From Rhizobium viscosum (GTDB taxonomy: Bacteria > Pseudomonadota > Alphaproteobacteria > Rhizobiales > Rhizobiaceae), in NCBI RefSeq assembly GCF_014873945.1, contig NZ_JADBEC010000001.1, positions 2,088,001-2,152,000 of the forward strand: a stretch of DNA of 64,000 nucleotides, read 5' to 3'. The position numbers were made by a program, and so were the translations under genes. Positions 7,700 to 16,102 of the stretch are shown here, piece by piece. How positions within the stretch are numbered: position 1 is the first letter of the stretch; each line of letters starts with the position of its first letter. Under the pieces are notes generated by a model, which was not told where the DNA came from, searched no databases, and was given only the letters and a program-made list of their open reading frames with translations.

Positions 7700-8833
7700 T
7701 CAGTTGATATTAGGACCGATCAGAAAATTGTGGGCGGCAATGCTGGCCGCGCCGCGCGCCCAGACGTCGCTATCGACGCGACGGGTGCGGATCGGGGTCT
7801 GACCTGCATATCGCGGAAGAACATTGGCTTCGATCGCCTGTTGCACGACTGTGCCGAACAGGCCATCGAAGGAGCCTTCGACATGCGTTACGAGGATCAT
7901 GCCGGGATCGTTCATCTGGATCAGGTGCGAGATTGCGAGGCCGAGGGCTGCGCCGGCCTTGTGGATGATGGCGATCGCCTCGGCGGTGCCGAGTGAAGCT
8001 TCCTCTTCCAGGTCCGATAGCGAGGTGCATTTCAGGCAGGCGGCCCGCGCCATCTCTTTGATTGCCTTCATGGAGGCGACCGTATCCAGGCAGCCTCGCT
8101 TGCCGCAGCGGCAGGGTGCGCCGCCGGGTTCGATCGTCGCATGGGCGATTTCGCCCGCACCGCCATGATTGCCGCGATAGAGCCTGCCGTCGATGACATG
8201 GGCGCAGCCGATGCCATCTCCAAGCGACACGACCGAGAAATTCGGCGTGTCGCGAGCAATGCCGAAGAGCTTTTCGCTGACGGCCACTGCCTTGGCATCA
8301 TTTTCGATGAAGGTATCGACGCCGCTTGCCTGGCGGATGATTTCGGCAAGCGGCACATCCTGCCAGCCGAGCAGGGTGGACTGCACGCAGGTCGCCTGCT
8401 TTTCATCGACGAAGCCGGACAACGCCACGCCGATGCCGGCAAGCTTCGAGCTCGCCTGCGGATGGCCCTTCAGGATTTCCGGCAGGCCATAAGCAATGGC
8501 ATTGGCAATGATCTTGGGATCCCTGGAGTAGGGCAGTTGCTGACGGGCGATGATATTGCCGTTAAGATCGCTGAGGATCATCGGCGCGGGATCTTCCAGA
8601 AGCGAAATGCCGATGAAAAAGGCGCATTCGGGTTTCAGGTCGAGCAGCACGGAGGGTCGGCCCTGACCGTAGACGGTTTCCGTCTCGTGCAGCACGCCGC
8701 GATCGATCAGCTCGCGGGCAATGCCACTCATCGCCGCTTTGCTGAGCCCGATCGCAGAGGCAAGATCAGTCCGGCTTAGGGGACCGGACTCACTTATGAC
8801 CCGCAGAAGCTCGCGCTGCGATGAGTTGAACAT
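7700..8833 (-). CDS. ROK-family transcriptional regulator
   Basis: A 377-residue protein with an N-terminal winged helix-turn-helix (residues about 5-60, RTDLASAIGLSKAAMSGIAR) and a ROK domain. The ROK zinc motif is present as CRCGKRGCLD with Cys241, Cys243 and Cys248. The usual Glu after GCL is Asp250, and the phosphate-binding motif DGIGC is near residue 206. Family members sense sugars or sugar phosphates, although some ROK regulators sit beside peptide or amino-sugar systems. AGGA precedes the start. It is the first gene of the minus-strand module and is followed by the M81 gene after eight bases. It is one of two regulators in the same module. Confidence 0.9.
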   Translation of the reverse strand: MFNSSQRELLRVISESGPLSRTDLASAIGLSKAAMSGIARELIDRGVLHETETVYGQGRPSVLLDLKPECAFFIGISLLEDPAPMILSDLNGNIIARQQLPYSRDPKIIANAIAYGLPEILKGHPQASSKLAGIGVALSGFVDEKQATCVQSTLLGWQDVPLAEIIRQASGVDTFIENDAKAVAVSEKLFGIARDTPNFSVVSLGDGIGCAHVIDGRLYRGNHGGAGEIAHATIEPGGAPCRCGKRGCLDTVASMKAIKEMARAACLKCTSLSDLEEEASLGTAEAIAIIHKAGAALGLAISHLIQMNDPGMILVTHVEGSFDGLFGTVVQQAIEANVLPRYAGQTPIRTRRVDSDVWARGAASIAAHNFLIGPNIN

Positions 8834-9211
8834 ACAAATCCTGATCCCGTCGTGCGTGGTTTTGCCCTGACAATAAGTTCACAAAATGAACCAATCAACT
8901 GAAATAAATTACGAAAATTGATCAAGCTATTGGATTGACCGGTTTTAAGAATCAACGACAGGGTGAACCAATGGAAATCATTCGCAAGAGATTTGTTCTC
9001 GTGGGCCAATTTGCATCGAGCCGTGCTGGAGCTCCGAGATCAAGGGGACCTGGACGGTTGAACCGCCGGCGCAACCTGTTCAAGCCGCAAGAACAGCAAA
9101 TGCAGCGTGTAGCGCTGGATCGGTCGCCCGCGCATTGTGCTGTCCTGAAGTTTCTCCGCCACCCGCATTTCACGCTATAATTCGTCCTACACGCAAGCCG
9201 GGAGGACGGGC
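8834..9211. other. Intergenic region with ROK promoter and repeated half-sites
   Basis: No convincing gene is seen in these 378 bases. The segment 8875-8960 is AT-rich and is the likely promoter region of the ROK gene. TGAACCAAT occurs at 8887-8895 and again at 8964-8972; the same nonamer is half of the dyad in front of the GntR gene, so the GntR protein may act here as well. The remainder up to the exporter pseudogene has no clear structure. Confidence 0.45.
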
Positions 9212-9848
9212 ATGGGCCAGCAGCAAATTCCCCTCAAGGTGACGGCAACGCGATTCTTCCGCGCGGTTAAACTATTCATGACATCCGATGTCGGCAGACG
9301 AGCCCAGTTCCTTCTCATCTGCCTGATCGCTCTTTTTGGCGGCATCAGTGCCCTGAACGTGGTCAACAGTTTCGTCGGCCGACACTTCATGACCGCGATC
9401 GCTGACAGACAGACTACGGAATTTGCTCGTCAGGCAATCCTCTATGCAAGCGCTTTCATGGCCTCGACGGTCGTGTCGGTGGTTGCCCGCGGAGGAGGCC
9501 GATGAACAAATCCTCGCTTTACTAAGAGAGTTCGGTCTCAAGCGCCACCTGACGACCACCGATCTCGACAGCGAGCAAGACTGGTCAACCGTGCTGTCGC
9601 CCCGCGAACAACGGCTCATTGTACTTGCAAGCGCGGTTATCGCGGCACCATCCCACGTTCTTCTTGAGAAAGCCGATGCCATCTTCGGCCACGAACTTCT
9701 GCCCGACATTCTCAGGCTCCTGGCGGAACGAGGGATTGCGTGCGTCAACTATGCAGAAGCGGGCGCACCGCGCGCAGCCTATGACGCCGTTCTCGAATTT
9801 CGTTCTGACGGTCCCTGGACGTGGGTCGAGCCAAAACAGAGAGAGTGA
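9212..9848 (+). pseudogene. Remnant of a YddA/SbmA-type ABC transporter (permease-ATPase fusion) with internal deletion
   Basis: Two reading frames carry the two ends of one protein. The first (from ATG 9212) encodes about 95 residues resembling the N-terminal membrane domain of YddA/SbmA-like transporters, with a membrane span and the segment LNVVNSFVGRHFMTAIADRQ. The second, in another frame from about 9490 to 9848, encodes about 115 residues resembling the end of the ATPase domain, including DWSTVLSPREQR in place of the signature loop and a decayed Walker B region. Intact relatives are near 600 residues, so roughly 390 residues, including Walker A, are missing. The plus-strand orientation is opposite to both neighbours. 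A deletion plus frameshift makes it non-functional. Confidence 0.75.
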
Positions 9849-9868
9849 CTACGGCTTCTTGTTCGGCG

Positions 9869-10162
9869 CTAGAAGTGAAGATGAAGACCGGCCTCTTTGA
9901 CCACTTCCTCGAAAGCGGTCCGTGCAAGGTAGCTCGGAGCCCAACCTCGAATGACATCCTGACAGCTATCTAAGGCATGTCTGTAGGCCCGTCCTGGCCG
10001 CGGCCAGTTATCGCGTAACTTTTCAAGCGTATCCGCCGCTGTGCCGATAAACTCCACGGCGCCGTGCTTGCCGGTGCGCGCGAGCACGCACACATTCCAG
10101 GGACTTGGCGATACCTTGTTCACGATCCACTCGTCCCTTTGCCGAGGTTTCGAGGGCGTCAC
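9869..10162 (-). CDS. DUF982 domain protein
   Basis: A 97-residue protein of the DUF982 family, a small-protein family expanded in rhizobia with no known function. The family pattern is visible: W at the start of the domain (SPSPWNVCVL), TAADTLEKLRDNWP, then YRHALDSCQDVIRGW and a final AFEEVVKEAGL helix. I choose the GTG at 10162 because it overlaps the TGA of the upstream glucoamylase gene by four bases (GTGA) and gives a family-length protein; the longer reading frame upstream overlaps that gene. It is the last gene of the CBS-phosphoketolase-glucoamylase operon and converges on the exporter remnant. Confidence 0.75.
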   Translation of the reverse strand: MTPSKPRQRDEWIVNKVSPSPWNVCVLARTGKHGAVEFIGTAADTLEKLRDNWPRPGRAYRHALDSCQDVIRGWAPSYLARTAFEEVVKEAGLHLHF

Positions 10163-11478
10163 AACCAGCCGCCTGAAAACCCTGCCCGTCTTAGCCCGAC
10201 CACGACCGGCTCGCACCGACGCATGATGTTCCACAGCAGGCCGGTTCGATAGTTTTCGACCATCAAGACGACAGGCCCTTGGTCGATTCCGAAATGGTAA
10301 GGGCTGACCCACCATCCCTCGTCCTTGTTTCCCATCGTAAAGGTCTGGTTGAACGACGGCCTGAATCCGTAAAGGCGTGTCATGCCAAGCTTCATTCGAG
10401 CGAAATTTCGCACGGTCGGGATGACGATTTCCGGAGCGAATGGCAGCGAGGCGACCACGACCCAGGGAGATACGGTTCCGTCATCCGGTCCATAGGGTGC
10501 GCCACGCGCAACATAGTCGAAGAATTCCCGGTCGATCCCGTCGATAGTCCGCTTCGTCCAACCCGGTCCGTCACTTGCCGTGAAGCCCCAGCAATATTCG
10601 CCGTAGCCTTTGAAGTTCAGCGGATTGCGGATTGCGTATTCCTGCTGAACGAAAGTGGCATGGCGGCTGTTGCGGAAATAGTCGCTGTCATGCTCGCGCA
10701 TGAAATCGTCGCGAATTTCACGAAAATCGATCCACATATGCGAAAGCTGATGTGTAAAGAGCGGACCGGAATAAAGTAGCTCGCGACCGAAAATATTCCG
10801 CCATTCGTAGCTCTCCGTATACGCCGTGAAGCTTTCCGGAGGCAGCGGGTGGCTCGGTGAGCCTAGACCGAGAATGTAGAGAAGCAGACCTTCGTCGTAG
10901 CCGCGCCAACGATAGGGAATGAAGCCGTTTTCCGGCCGCCAGCCATGGGTAAGCGTGGCGCCGTTGTTGCGCGCCCAGTTCCAGTCGACGCGCTCGTAGA
11001 GCGACATGGCAAGTGCGCGTACCTTCGCCTCGTCCTCGGTGTCCGCATCGAAATATGCCGCGACTGTCAAGGCGCCGGCGAAGAGAAAGGCAGAATCGAT
11101 CGTCGACAATTCGCACTGCCAGACCCGCCGTCCCGTTTCGATATCCAGGAAATGGTAGAAGAAGCCCTTGTAACCTGACGCGTCCGGTTCCGGCCCTTGA
11201 TGGCAGGACATCAGGAATTCCAGTCGCCGCCGGGCGATCTTGGCGGCAAACTCGCGAATGACGATGCCGCGTTCCACGACGACGGGAATGGTGGCAAGCG
11301 CCATACCTATCGCCGCAATGCTTGCCGGGGCGCCGGCCTGCGTCTTGTCGCGCACCAATCCGTTATCCGGATTCGTGCATTGCAGATAGTAGAGCAACGT
11401 CGTGAACTGAAGGCGGCCGAGATCTTCATCCGTCGGCATCCGGTTCAGTTCGGGATCGGTGGACAGCTGCTCCGACAT
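10159..11478 (-). CDS. Glucoamylase-family protein (PF10091-type alpha/alpha toroid)
   Basis: A 439-residue protein of the glycoamylase-like family also found in cyclic glucan synthases and NdvB-type enzymes. Family marks include TIDSAFLFAGALTVAAYFD, the HGWRPENGFIPYRWRGYDEG segment with likely acidic catalytic or substrate-binding residues, the HQLSHMWIDFR motif and WGFTASDGP. No signal peptide is seen, so it is probably cytoplasmic. I choose the ATG at 11478, since the preceding 29 in-frame codons look non-coding; the ribosome binding site is weak. It lies 95 bases after phosphoketolase and overlaps the DUF982 gene by four bases. A role in trimming a storage or cyclic glucan that feeds phosphoketolase is inference. 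Confidence 0.85.
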   Translation of the reverse strand: MSEQLSTDPELNRMPTDEDLGRLQFTTLLYYLQCTNPDNGLVRDKTQAGAPASIAAIGMALATIPVVVERGIVIREFAAKIARRRLEFLMSCHQGPEPDASGYKGFFYHFLDIETGRRVWQCELSTIDSAFLFAGALTVAAYFDADTEDEAKVRALAMSLYERVDWNWARNNGATLTHGWRPENGFIPYRWRGYDEGLLLYILGLGSPSHPLPPESFTAYTESYEWRNIFGRELLYSGPLFTHQLSHMWIDFREIRDDFMREHDSDYFRNSRHATFVQQEYAIRNPLNFKGYGEYCWGFTASDGPGWTKRTIDGIDREFFDYVARGAPYGPDDGTVSPWVVVASLPFAPEIVIPTVRNFARMKLGMTRLYGFRPSFNQTFTMGNKDEGWWVSPYHFGIDQGPVVLMVENYRTGLLWNIMRRCEPVVVGLRRAGFSGGWL

Positions 11479-11573
11479 GATAGGCAAACCGAGGAAGTCA
11501 GATGGTTTCGTCGAGCATCCGGAGGCGACTCTGATCGGACGCCTGCCGGCATGATTTGTGCGCACCCTGTCGC

Positions 11574-14036
11574 CTAGGCATTGTCTCCCTCAGTGGAGGT
11601 CGCCGCCTTCACTTTTCCCGTGCTCTTGACATCCCATGTCCAGCCGCTGATCTGTGGCATGTCATCGCCGTGTGTCTCGATATATTGCCGGTGCTCGATC
11701 AGCCTGCCGCGGATCGCCTGCTTGAAATAGGCCGCACGCGCTCCGAGCTGTGGCAGCCGATCGATGACATCCTCAACGAGATGAAAGCGATCGAGCTGGT
11801 TCAGAACGACCATGTCGAATGGGGTCGTAGTCGTTCCCTCTTCCTTGTATCCTCGGACATGCAGATTTTTGTGGTTGGTTCGCCGGTACGTCAGCCGATG
11901 GATCAACCAGGGATATCCGTGGAATGCGAAGATGATCGGCTTGTCCTTCGTGAAGAGCGCATCGAAGTCGGGATCCGAAAGCCCGTGGGGATGTTCGCTC
12001 GAGGGCTGTAGTTTCATCAGATTGACGACATTGATGACGCGCACCTTCAAGTCAGGAAGGTGCTCACGGATCAGCTGGACGGCGGCGAGTGTTTCCAAGG
12101 TCGGCACATCGCCGCAGCAGGCCATGACCACATCCGGTTCTGAGCCGCGATCATTGCTCGCCCATTCCCAGATGCCGAGACCTTCGGTGCAATGTTTGAT
12201 CGCCTCATCCATCGTCAGCCATTGCGGAGCCGGCTGCTTGCCTGCGACAACGACGTTCACATAGTTGCGGCTGCGCAGACAATGATCAGTAACGGACAGG
12301 AGCGTATTGGCGTCCGGCGGAAGATAGACCCGGATAACCTCCGCCTTCTTGTTGATCACATGGTCGATGAAGCCCGGATCCTGGTGAGAAAAGCCATTGT
12401 GATCCTGCCTCCACACATGCGAACTCAGGAAATAATTGAGCGATGCGATCGGCCGTCTCCAGGGAATGTGATTGCACACTTTCAGCCATTTGGCGTGCTG
12501 GTTGAACATCGAGTCGATGATGTGAATGAAGGCTTCGTAGCAGGAGAAGAAGCCATGCCGCCCAGTCAACAGATAGCCTTCGAGCCAGCCCTGGCATTGA
12601 TGTTCGCTTAGCACCTCCATGATGCGTCCGTCGGGCGACAGGTGATCATCTTCAGGATAAATCTCGGCCATATAGCAGCGATCGGTCACTTCCAGCACGT
12701 CCTGCCAGCGATTGGAATTGTTCTCGTCAGGGCTGAACAGTCGAAAGTTCTTGCTGTTAAGATTGAGCTTCATCACATCGCGCAGGAACTTGCCCATGAC
12801 ACGAGCGGATTCCGCGTTCACCGATCCGGGTTTGGGCACTGAGACGGCATAATCGCGGAAATCCGGCATCTTGAGATCGCGAAGCATCAGGCCGCCGTTG
12901 GCATGCGGATTGTCGCTCATCCGTCGATGCCCCGCCGGCGCCAGCGAGGCCAATTCAGCTTGCAGCCTGCCTTCGTCATCGAAAAGCTCTTCGGGTCTGT
13001 AGCTCTTCATCCAGTGTTGAAGCACCTTGATATGTTCCGGCTTGTCCATGTCGCCCATCGGAACCTGATGTGAGCGCCAGTAGTCTTCGCATTTCTTGCC
13101 GTCGATTTCGGAGGGGCAGGTCCAGCCCTTCGGTGTACGGAAAACGATCATCGGCCATGCCGGACGGCGGATACTCTTCTTATCCCGCGCTTCTGCCCAG
13201 ATCTTCTTGATCGTCGCGACGGCAGTATCCATGGCTGCGGCAAGCTGCTGCTGTACCTGATCGGGCTCATGGCCCTCCACGAAGAGGGGCGCATACCCCA
13301 TGCCCTCGAAAAACTTCATCAATTCCTCCTTGGGAATACGCGCAAGGAAGCAGGGATTGGCGATCTTGTAGCCATTGAGGTGCAGGATCGGCAGAACACA
13401 TCCGTCGCGAGCCGGATTGAGGAATTTGTTTCCATGCCATCCCGTGGCGAGAGGGCCGGTTTCGGCTTCGCCGTCACCGACAACGCAGGCGACGATCAGA
13501 TCGGGATTATCGAAGGCTGCGCCATAGGCATGGCTGAGCGCATAACCGAGTTCACCACCTTCATGAATGCTCCCCGGTGTTTCAGGAGCGACGTGGCTCG
13601 GGATGCCGCCGGGAAAGCTGAACTGCTTGAACAGCCTTTTCATGCCCTCTTCGTCCTGGCCAATATTCGGGTAGAATTCGCTGTAGGTTCCCTCCAGATA
13701 GGCATGCGCAACCAGCGACGGTCCGCCGTGGCCAGGACCGATTACGTAGATCATGTTGAGATTGTCGCGCTTGATCACCCGATTGAGGTGCACGTAAAGC
13801 ATGTTCAGGCCGGGCGACGTTCCCCAATGCCCGAGCAATCGCGGCTTGATATGCGCGCGCGCCAGAGGCTTTTTAAGCAGGGGATTGTCGAGCAGATAGA
13901 TTTGGCCGACCGACAGATAGTTCGACGCTCGCCAGTAGGCATCCATCAGGCGGAGTTCCCCGGACGAAAGCGGCACTCCCACAGATGACACTACCGAGGC
14001 GGCTTTTTTCATCACTGCCGTTTCAGGTGAAGCCAT
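11574..14036 (-). CDS. xfp: Xylulose-5-phosphate/fructose-6-phosphate phosphoketolase
   Basis: An 820-residue thiamine diphosphate enzyme that splits xylulose-5-phosphate or fructose-6-phosphate with phosphate into acetyl phosphate and an aldose phosphate. Length and domains fit the family: an N-terminal domain with GPGHGGPS and [14 protein letters not shown], the thiamine-binding GDGEAETGP motif near residue 190, a pyrimidine-binding domain and a C-terminal domain with [15 protein letters not shown] ribosome binding site is six bases before the start. It lies 81 bases downstream of the CBS-BON gene. In rhizobia this bypass can give acetyl phosphate and ATP under carbon excess or low oxygen; the regulation proposed here is inferred from the upstream FNR-like box. 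Confidence 0.95.
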   Translation of the reverse strand: MASPETAVMKKAASVVSSVGVPLSSGELRLMDAYWRASNYLSVGQIYLLDNPLLKKPLARAHIKPRLLGHWGTSPGLNMLYVHLNRVIKRDNLNMIYVIGPGHGGPSLVAHAYLEGTYSEFYPNIGQDEEGMKRLFKQFSFPGGIPSHVAPETPGSIHEGGELGYALSHAYGAAFDNPDLIVACVVGDGEAETGPLATGWHGNKFLNPARDGCVLPILHLNGYKIANPCFLARIPKEELMKFFEGMGYAPLFVEGHEPDQVQQQLAAAMDTAVATIKKIWAEARDKKSIRRPAWPMIVFRTPKGWTCPSEIDGKKCEDYWRSHQVPMGDMDKPEHIKVLQHWMKSYRPEELFDDEGRLQAELASLAPAGHRRMSDNPHANGGLMLRDLKMPDFRDYAVSVPKPGSVNAESARVMGKFLRDVMKLNLNSKNFRLFSPDENNSNRWQDVLEVTDRCYMAEIYPEDDHLSPDGRIMEVLSEHQCQGWLEGYLLTGRHGFFSCYEAFIHIIDSMFNQHAKWLKVCNHIPWRRPIASLNYFLSSHVWRQDHNGFSHQDPGFIDHVINKKAEVIRVYLPPDANTLLSVTDHCLRSRNYVNVVVAGKQPAPQWLTMDEAIKHCTEGLGIWEWASNDRGSEPDVVMACCGDVPTLETLAAVQLIREHLPDLKVRVINVVNLMKLQPSSEHPHGLSDPDFDALFTKDKPIIFAFHGYPWLIHRLTYRRTNHKNLHVRGYKEEGTTTTPFDMVVLNQLDRFHLVEDVIDRLPQLGARAAYFKQAIRGRLIEHRQYIETHGDDMPQISGWTWDVKSTGKVKAATSTEGDNA

Positions 14037-14117
14037 TTGAGTCTCCCATCAAAATGACATTGCTGAATTTCGCCGGCTCGTTCCGGGCCGGTGCAGTCTT
14101 ATGTTGTTGCTGCTGCA

Positions 14118-14789
14118 CTATTGAGGCGGAGATTCCGGGAAATGCTCCACCACGCCGCGGACACCGTTGACGCCCTCCGCCAGGATCCGCGCGGCCCTGC
14201 GGCGAGCTGCTGTCTCAAGGTTGCCCCAAAAATGCACGATACCGTCAGCGACGGTAACTGACAGGTTCAATCCCTCCAGGCCGGTGTTTTCACCGAGTCG
14301 AACGAGAATGCTGCGTCGAATGGCTTCGTCACCAGCTGCCGTATCGTCCGGTTTTGCCGAGTAAATGACCTGCAGGAGGTCGGCGCGGCTAACGATGCCG
14401 ATCAGTTTGCCGGCCCGAAGAACCGGAATGCGCTTGATGCCGTGGTCCTGCATGAGTTCCGCAACACGAGAAAGGGGAGCATCTTCGTCGATCGTGACAG
14501 GATCGGGCGTCATGACATCGCCCACTCTCCACGCGCATCGCTTGACGAAAGCGTTTGCCCTGTCATCGGGACCAAGTTCCATGTTCGCATTCAGGACGAA
14601 CGCGCTGATTGACAGTTCCGTTCGACGGATCAGATCGCCTTCACTGATCACGCCCGCCAAGCGCCCTCCATCGTCGACGACGGGAAGACCGCTCACGTGC
14701 TGGTCGGACATCAGCTTGGCTGCATGCCGAACGCTATTGTCAGGTGACAATGTGACCACGGCTGTCGTCATGACATCTTTGACAAGCAT
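14118..14789 (-). CDS. CBS-domain pair protein with C-terminal BON domain
   Basis: A 223-residue soluble protein. Two CBS domains (residues about 8-60 and 85-140, the second with DVMTPDPVTIDEDAPLSRVA) form a Bateman module that normally binds adenine nucleotides. Residues about 150-220 form a BON domain (VRLGENTGLEGLNLSVTVADG). Such proteins often accompany universal stress proteins and fermentative enzymes in low-oxygen regulons. It is the first gene of a minus-strand operon with phosphoketolase, glucoamylase and DUF982. Its upstream region holds a 61-base tandem repeat and an FNR/FixK-like box. Nucleotide-dependent control of the downstream enzymes is possible but unproven. Confidence 0.88.
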   Translation of the reverse strand: MLVKDVMTTAVVTLSPDNSVRHAAKLMSDQHVSGLPVVDDGGRLAGVISEGDLIRRTELSISAFVLNANMELGPDDRANAFVKRCAWRVGDVMTPDPVTIDEDAPLSRVAELMQDHGIKRIPVLRAGKLIGIVSRADLLQVIYSAKPDDTAAGDEAIRRSILVRLGENTGLEGLNLSVTVADGIVHFWGNLETAARRRAARILAEGVNGVRGVVEHFPESPPQ

Positions 14790-14809
14790 GTAGATCTAGC
14801 TCCGGCTAC

Positions 14810-14931
14810 ATTAAACTCATCTCGGCGATCTGGCGAAAAGTGTGTGCAATGCCTATCGAGGCTGAACGATATTAAACTCATCTCGGCGATCTGGCAAAAA
14901 GTGTGTGCAATGCCTATCGAGGCCGAACGAT
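14810..14931. repeat. Two tandem copies of a 61-base unit
   Basis: A 61-base unit beginning ATTAAACTCATCTCGGCGAT occurs at 14810-14870 and again, directly abutting, at 14871-14931. By eye the copies differ at only two positions (a G/A and a T/C transition), so the duplication is recent or maintained. It lies in the leader or promoter region of the CBS-BON gene, between its start and the FNR-like box. Two copies with no spacer rule out a CRISPR array. Its function is unknown. Confidence 0.95.
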
Positions 14932-14987
14932 GTGAACATCATTCGTCTGCGCCAGGAAAACCTAGCCAGATACCGGCGTGGTTTGCA

Positions 14988-15001
14988 TTGAGCAGGATCA
15001 A
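14988..15001. promoter_or_regulatory. Putative FNR/FixK-type binding site
   Basis: TTGAG-CAGG-ATCAA matches the anaerobox consensus TTGAT-N4-ATCAA at nine of ten defined positions and is nearly palindromic. It is about 200 bases upstream of the CBS-BON start, further than usual, but 61 bases of that distance are due to the tandem duplication. The downstream genes (CBS-BON, phosphoketolase) are typical of low-oxygen regulons, which supports but does not prove the site. Confidence 0.5.
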
Positions 15002-15204
15002 TCGGGGGCCGCAACTAGTACCGCGAGCGATAGCCGATATGCTGCGATGGGGAGTGATTTGGCCGACGCTGTCAGGAGGATCGGATGTCGCCAGTATCTC
15101 ACAAAGGCAGAAAACGGACGACCGGTGATGACAACACCGGATGCACCTGTAATGCGTCACAAGATCACGTGACGCCAACCATTTACTGACGTAGAAGGAG
15201 AAAC

Positions 15205-15279
15205 TGGAGCGGGCGAAGGGATTCGAACCCTCGACCCCAACCTTGGCAAGGTTGTGCTCTACCCCTGAGCTACACCCGC
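15205..15279 (-). tRNA. tRNA-Gly (anticodon GCC)
   Basis: The minus strand folds as a full 75-base tRNA. The acceptor stem is GCGGGTG/CGCCCGC, the D arm GCTC-AGGGGTA-GAGC, the anticodon stem CAACC/GGTTG with loop TTGCCAA (anticodon GCC), and the T arm has TTCGAAT as its loop. The 3' CCA end is encoded in the DNA (TCCA). It reads glycine codons GGC and GGU. It stands alone between the CBS-BON operon and a plus-strand tRNA-editing gene. Confidence 0.98.
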
Positions 15280-15530
15280 TCAAATCCGCACCGGTCCGGG
15301 GTAGTAAGTAGCGGACCGTGGGCGCCACCTTGCGGCGACGGGCGCTATATCGCCCAAACGATTTTCAAATGCAACAGGGAAATGACGGAAAAACGAAGAA
15401 AAGTTCTGGCGGTGGAAAACCGGCTTCGGAAACGCCGCGAATGCAGGGCAAAGCGTCGGTCCTGATGATTGCCAAGCGCATGAGGCGGACGTAAGCAGAC
15501 AGTCCAATCTGCTTTTCTCCTGTCTGATGG

Positions 15531-16046
15531 ATGACGATGACCGAAAATAAGCCCAGGACTCGCCAGGATCTTCTCGCTTTTCTCGATGGCCTCGGCATCG
15601 CCCACACGACCAAGGACCATGCACCCGTCTTTACCGTCGCCGAATCGGTGGCGCTGCGGGATGAGATTCCCGGCGGGCACACCAAGAACCTGTTCGTGAA
15701 GGACAAAAAAGATCGCTATTTCCTGCTGACGGTGGAGGAAAACGCTGTTGTCGACCTAAAGCAGGTTCATACCCTTATCGGCGCTTCCGGCCGCGTCTCT
15801 TTCGGCAAGCCCGAGAAGCTCATGGAATATCTTGGTGTCATTCCGGGCGCTGTTACCGCGCTCGGCGCGATCAATGATACCGGCAACGATGTCACCTTCG
15901 TACTCGATGCGGATCTGATGCGCGATGACGTCATCAACTGCCATCCGCTTTCCAACGATGCGACGACTTCGATCGCCAGCGCCGATCTGATACGATTCAT
16001 GGAAGCGACTGGGCATAAGCCGCTTGTCTTGAAAGTGACGTCCTGA
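15531..16046 (+). CDS. YbaK/PrdX-type aminoacyl-tRNA deacylase (prolyl-tRNA editing domain protein)
   Basis: A 171-residue single-domain protein of the YbaK/ProX family, free-standing editing factors that hydrolyse mischarged tRNA such as Ala-tRNA(Pro). Family features seen are DHAPVFTVAES, the conserved lysine in GGHTKNLFVKDKK, and GAVTALGAINDTGN, which matches the PrdX subgroup. Two ATG codons are close together (15531 and 15537); either could be used. The adjacency to a tRNA gene is probably chance. Exact substrate specificity (alanine or another amino acid) cannot be read from the sequence. Confidence 0.88.
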   Translation: MTMTENKPRTRQDLLAFLDGLGIAHTTKDHAPVFTVAESVALRDEIPGGHTKNLFVKDKKDRYFLLTVEENAVVDLKQVHTLIGASGRVSFGKPEKLMEYLGVIPGAVTALGAINDTGNDVTFVLDADLMRDDVINCHPLSNDATTSIASADLIRFMEATGHKPLVLKVTS

Positions 16047-16102
16047 CATACGATTTTAGCGCTATCAGAGACGCCGGCAGATCGGCGCGGCGGGAGATAC
16101 CT

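Larger units (their letters stand above)
14790..15204. other. Intergenic region between CBS-BON gene and tRNA-Gly
   Basis: These 415 bases hold the 61-base tandem repeat (14810-14931) and the FNR-like box (14988-15001). I see no gene in the remainder; short reading frames here lack ribosome binding sites and resemble no family I know. The stretch 15030-15200 has no structure I can identify beyond the region downstream of the tRNA. Confidence 0.6.

Noticed and set aside
8935..9180. 81-codon plus-strand frame between the ROK gene and the exporter remnant
   Set aside because: No ribosome binding site and no recognisable family; the segment includes the repeated TGAACCAAT half-site.
14810..14931. 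CRISPR-like array
   Set aside because: Only two copies, directly abutting and without spacers; this is a simple tandem duplication.
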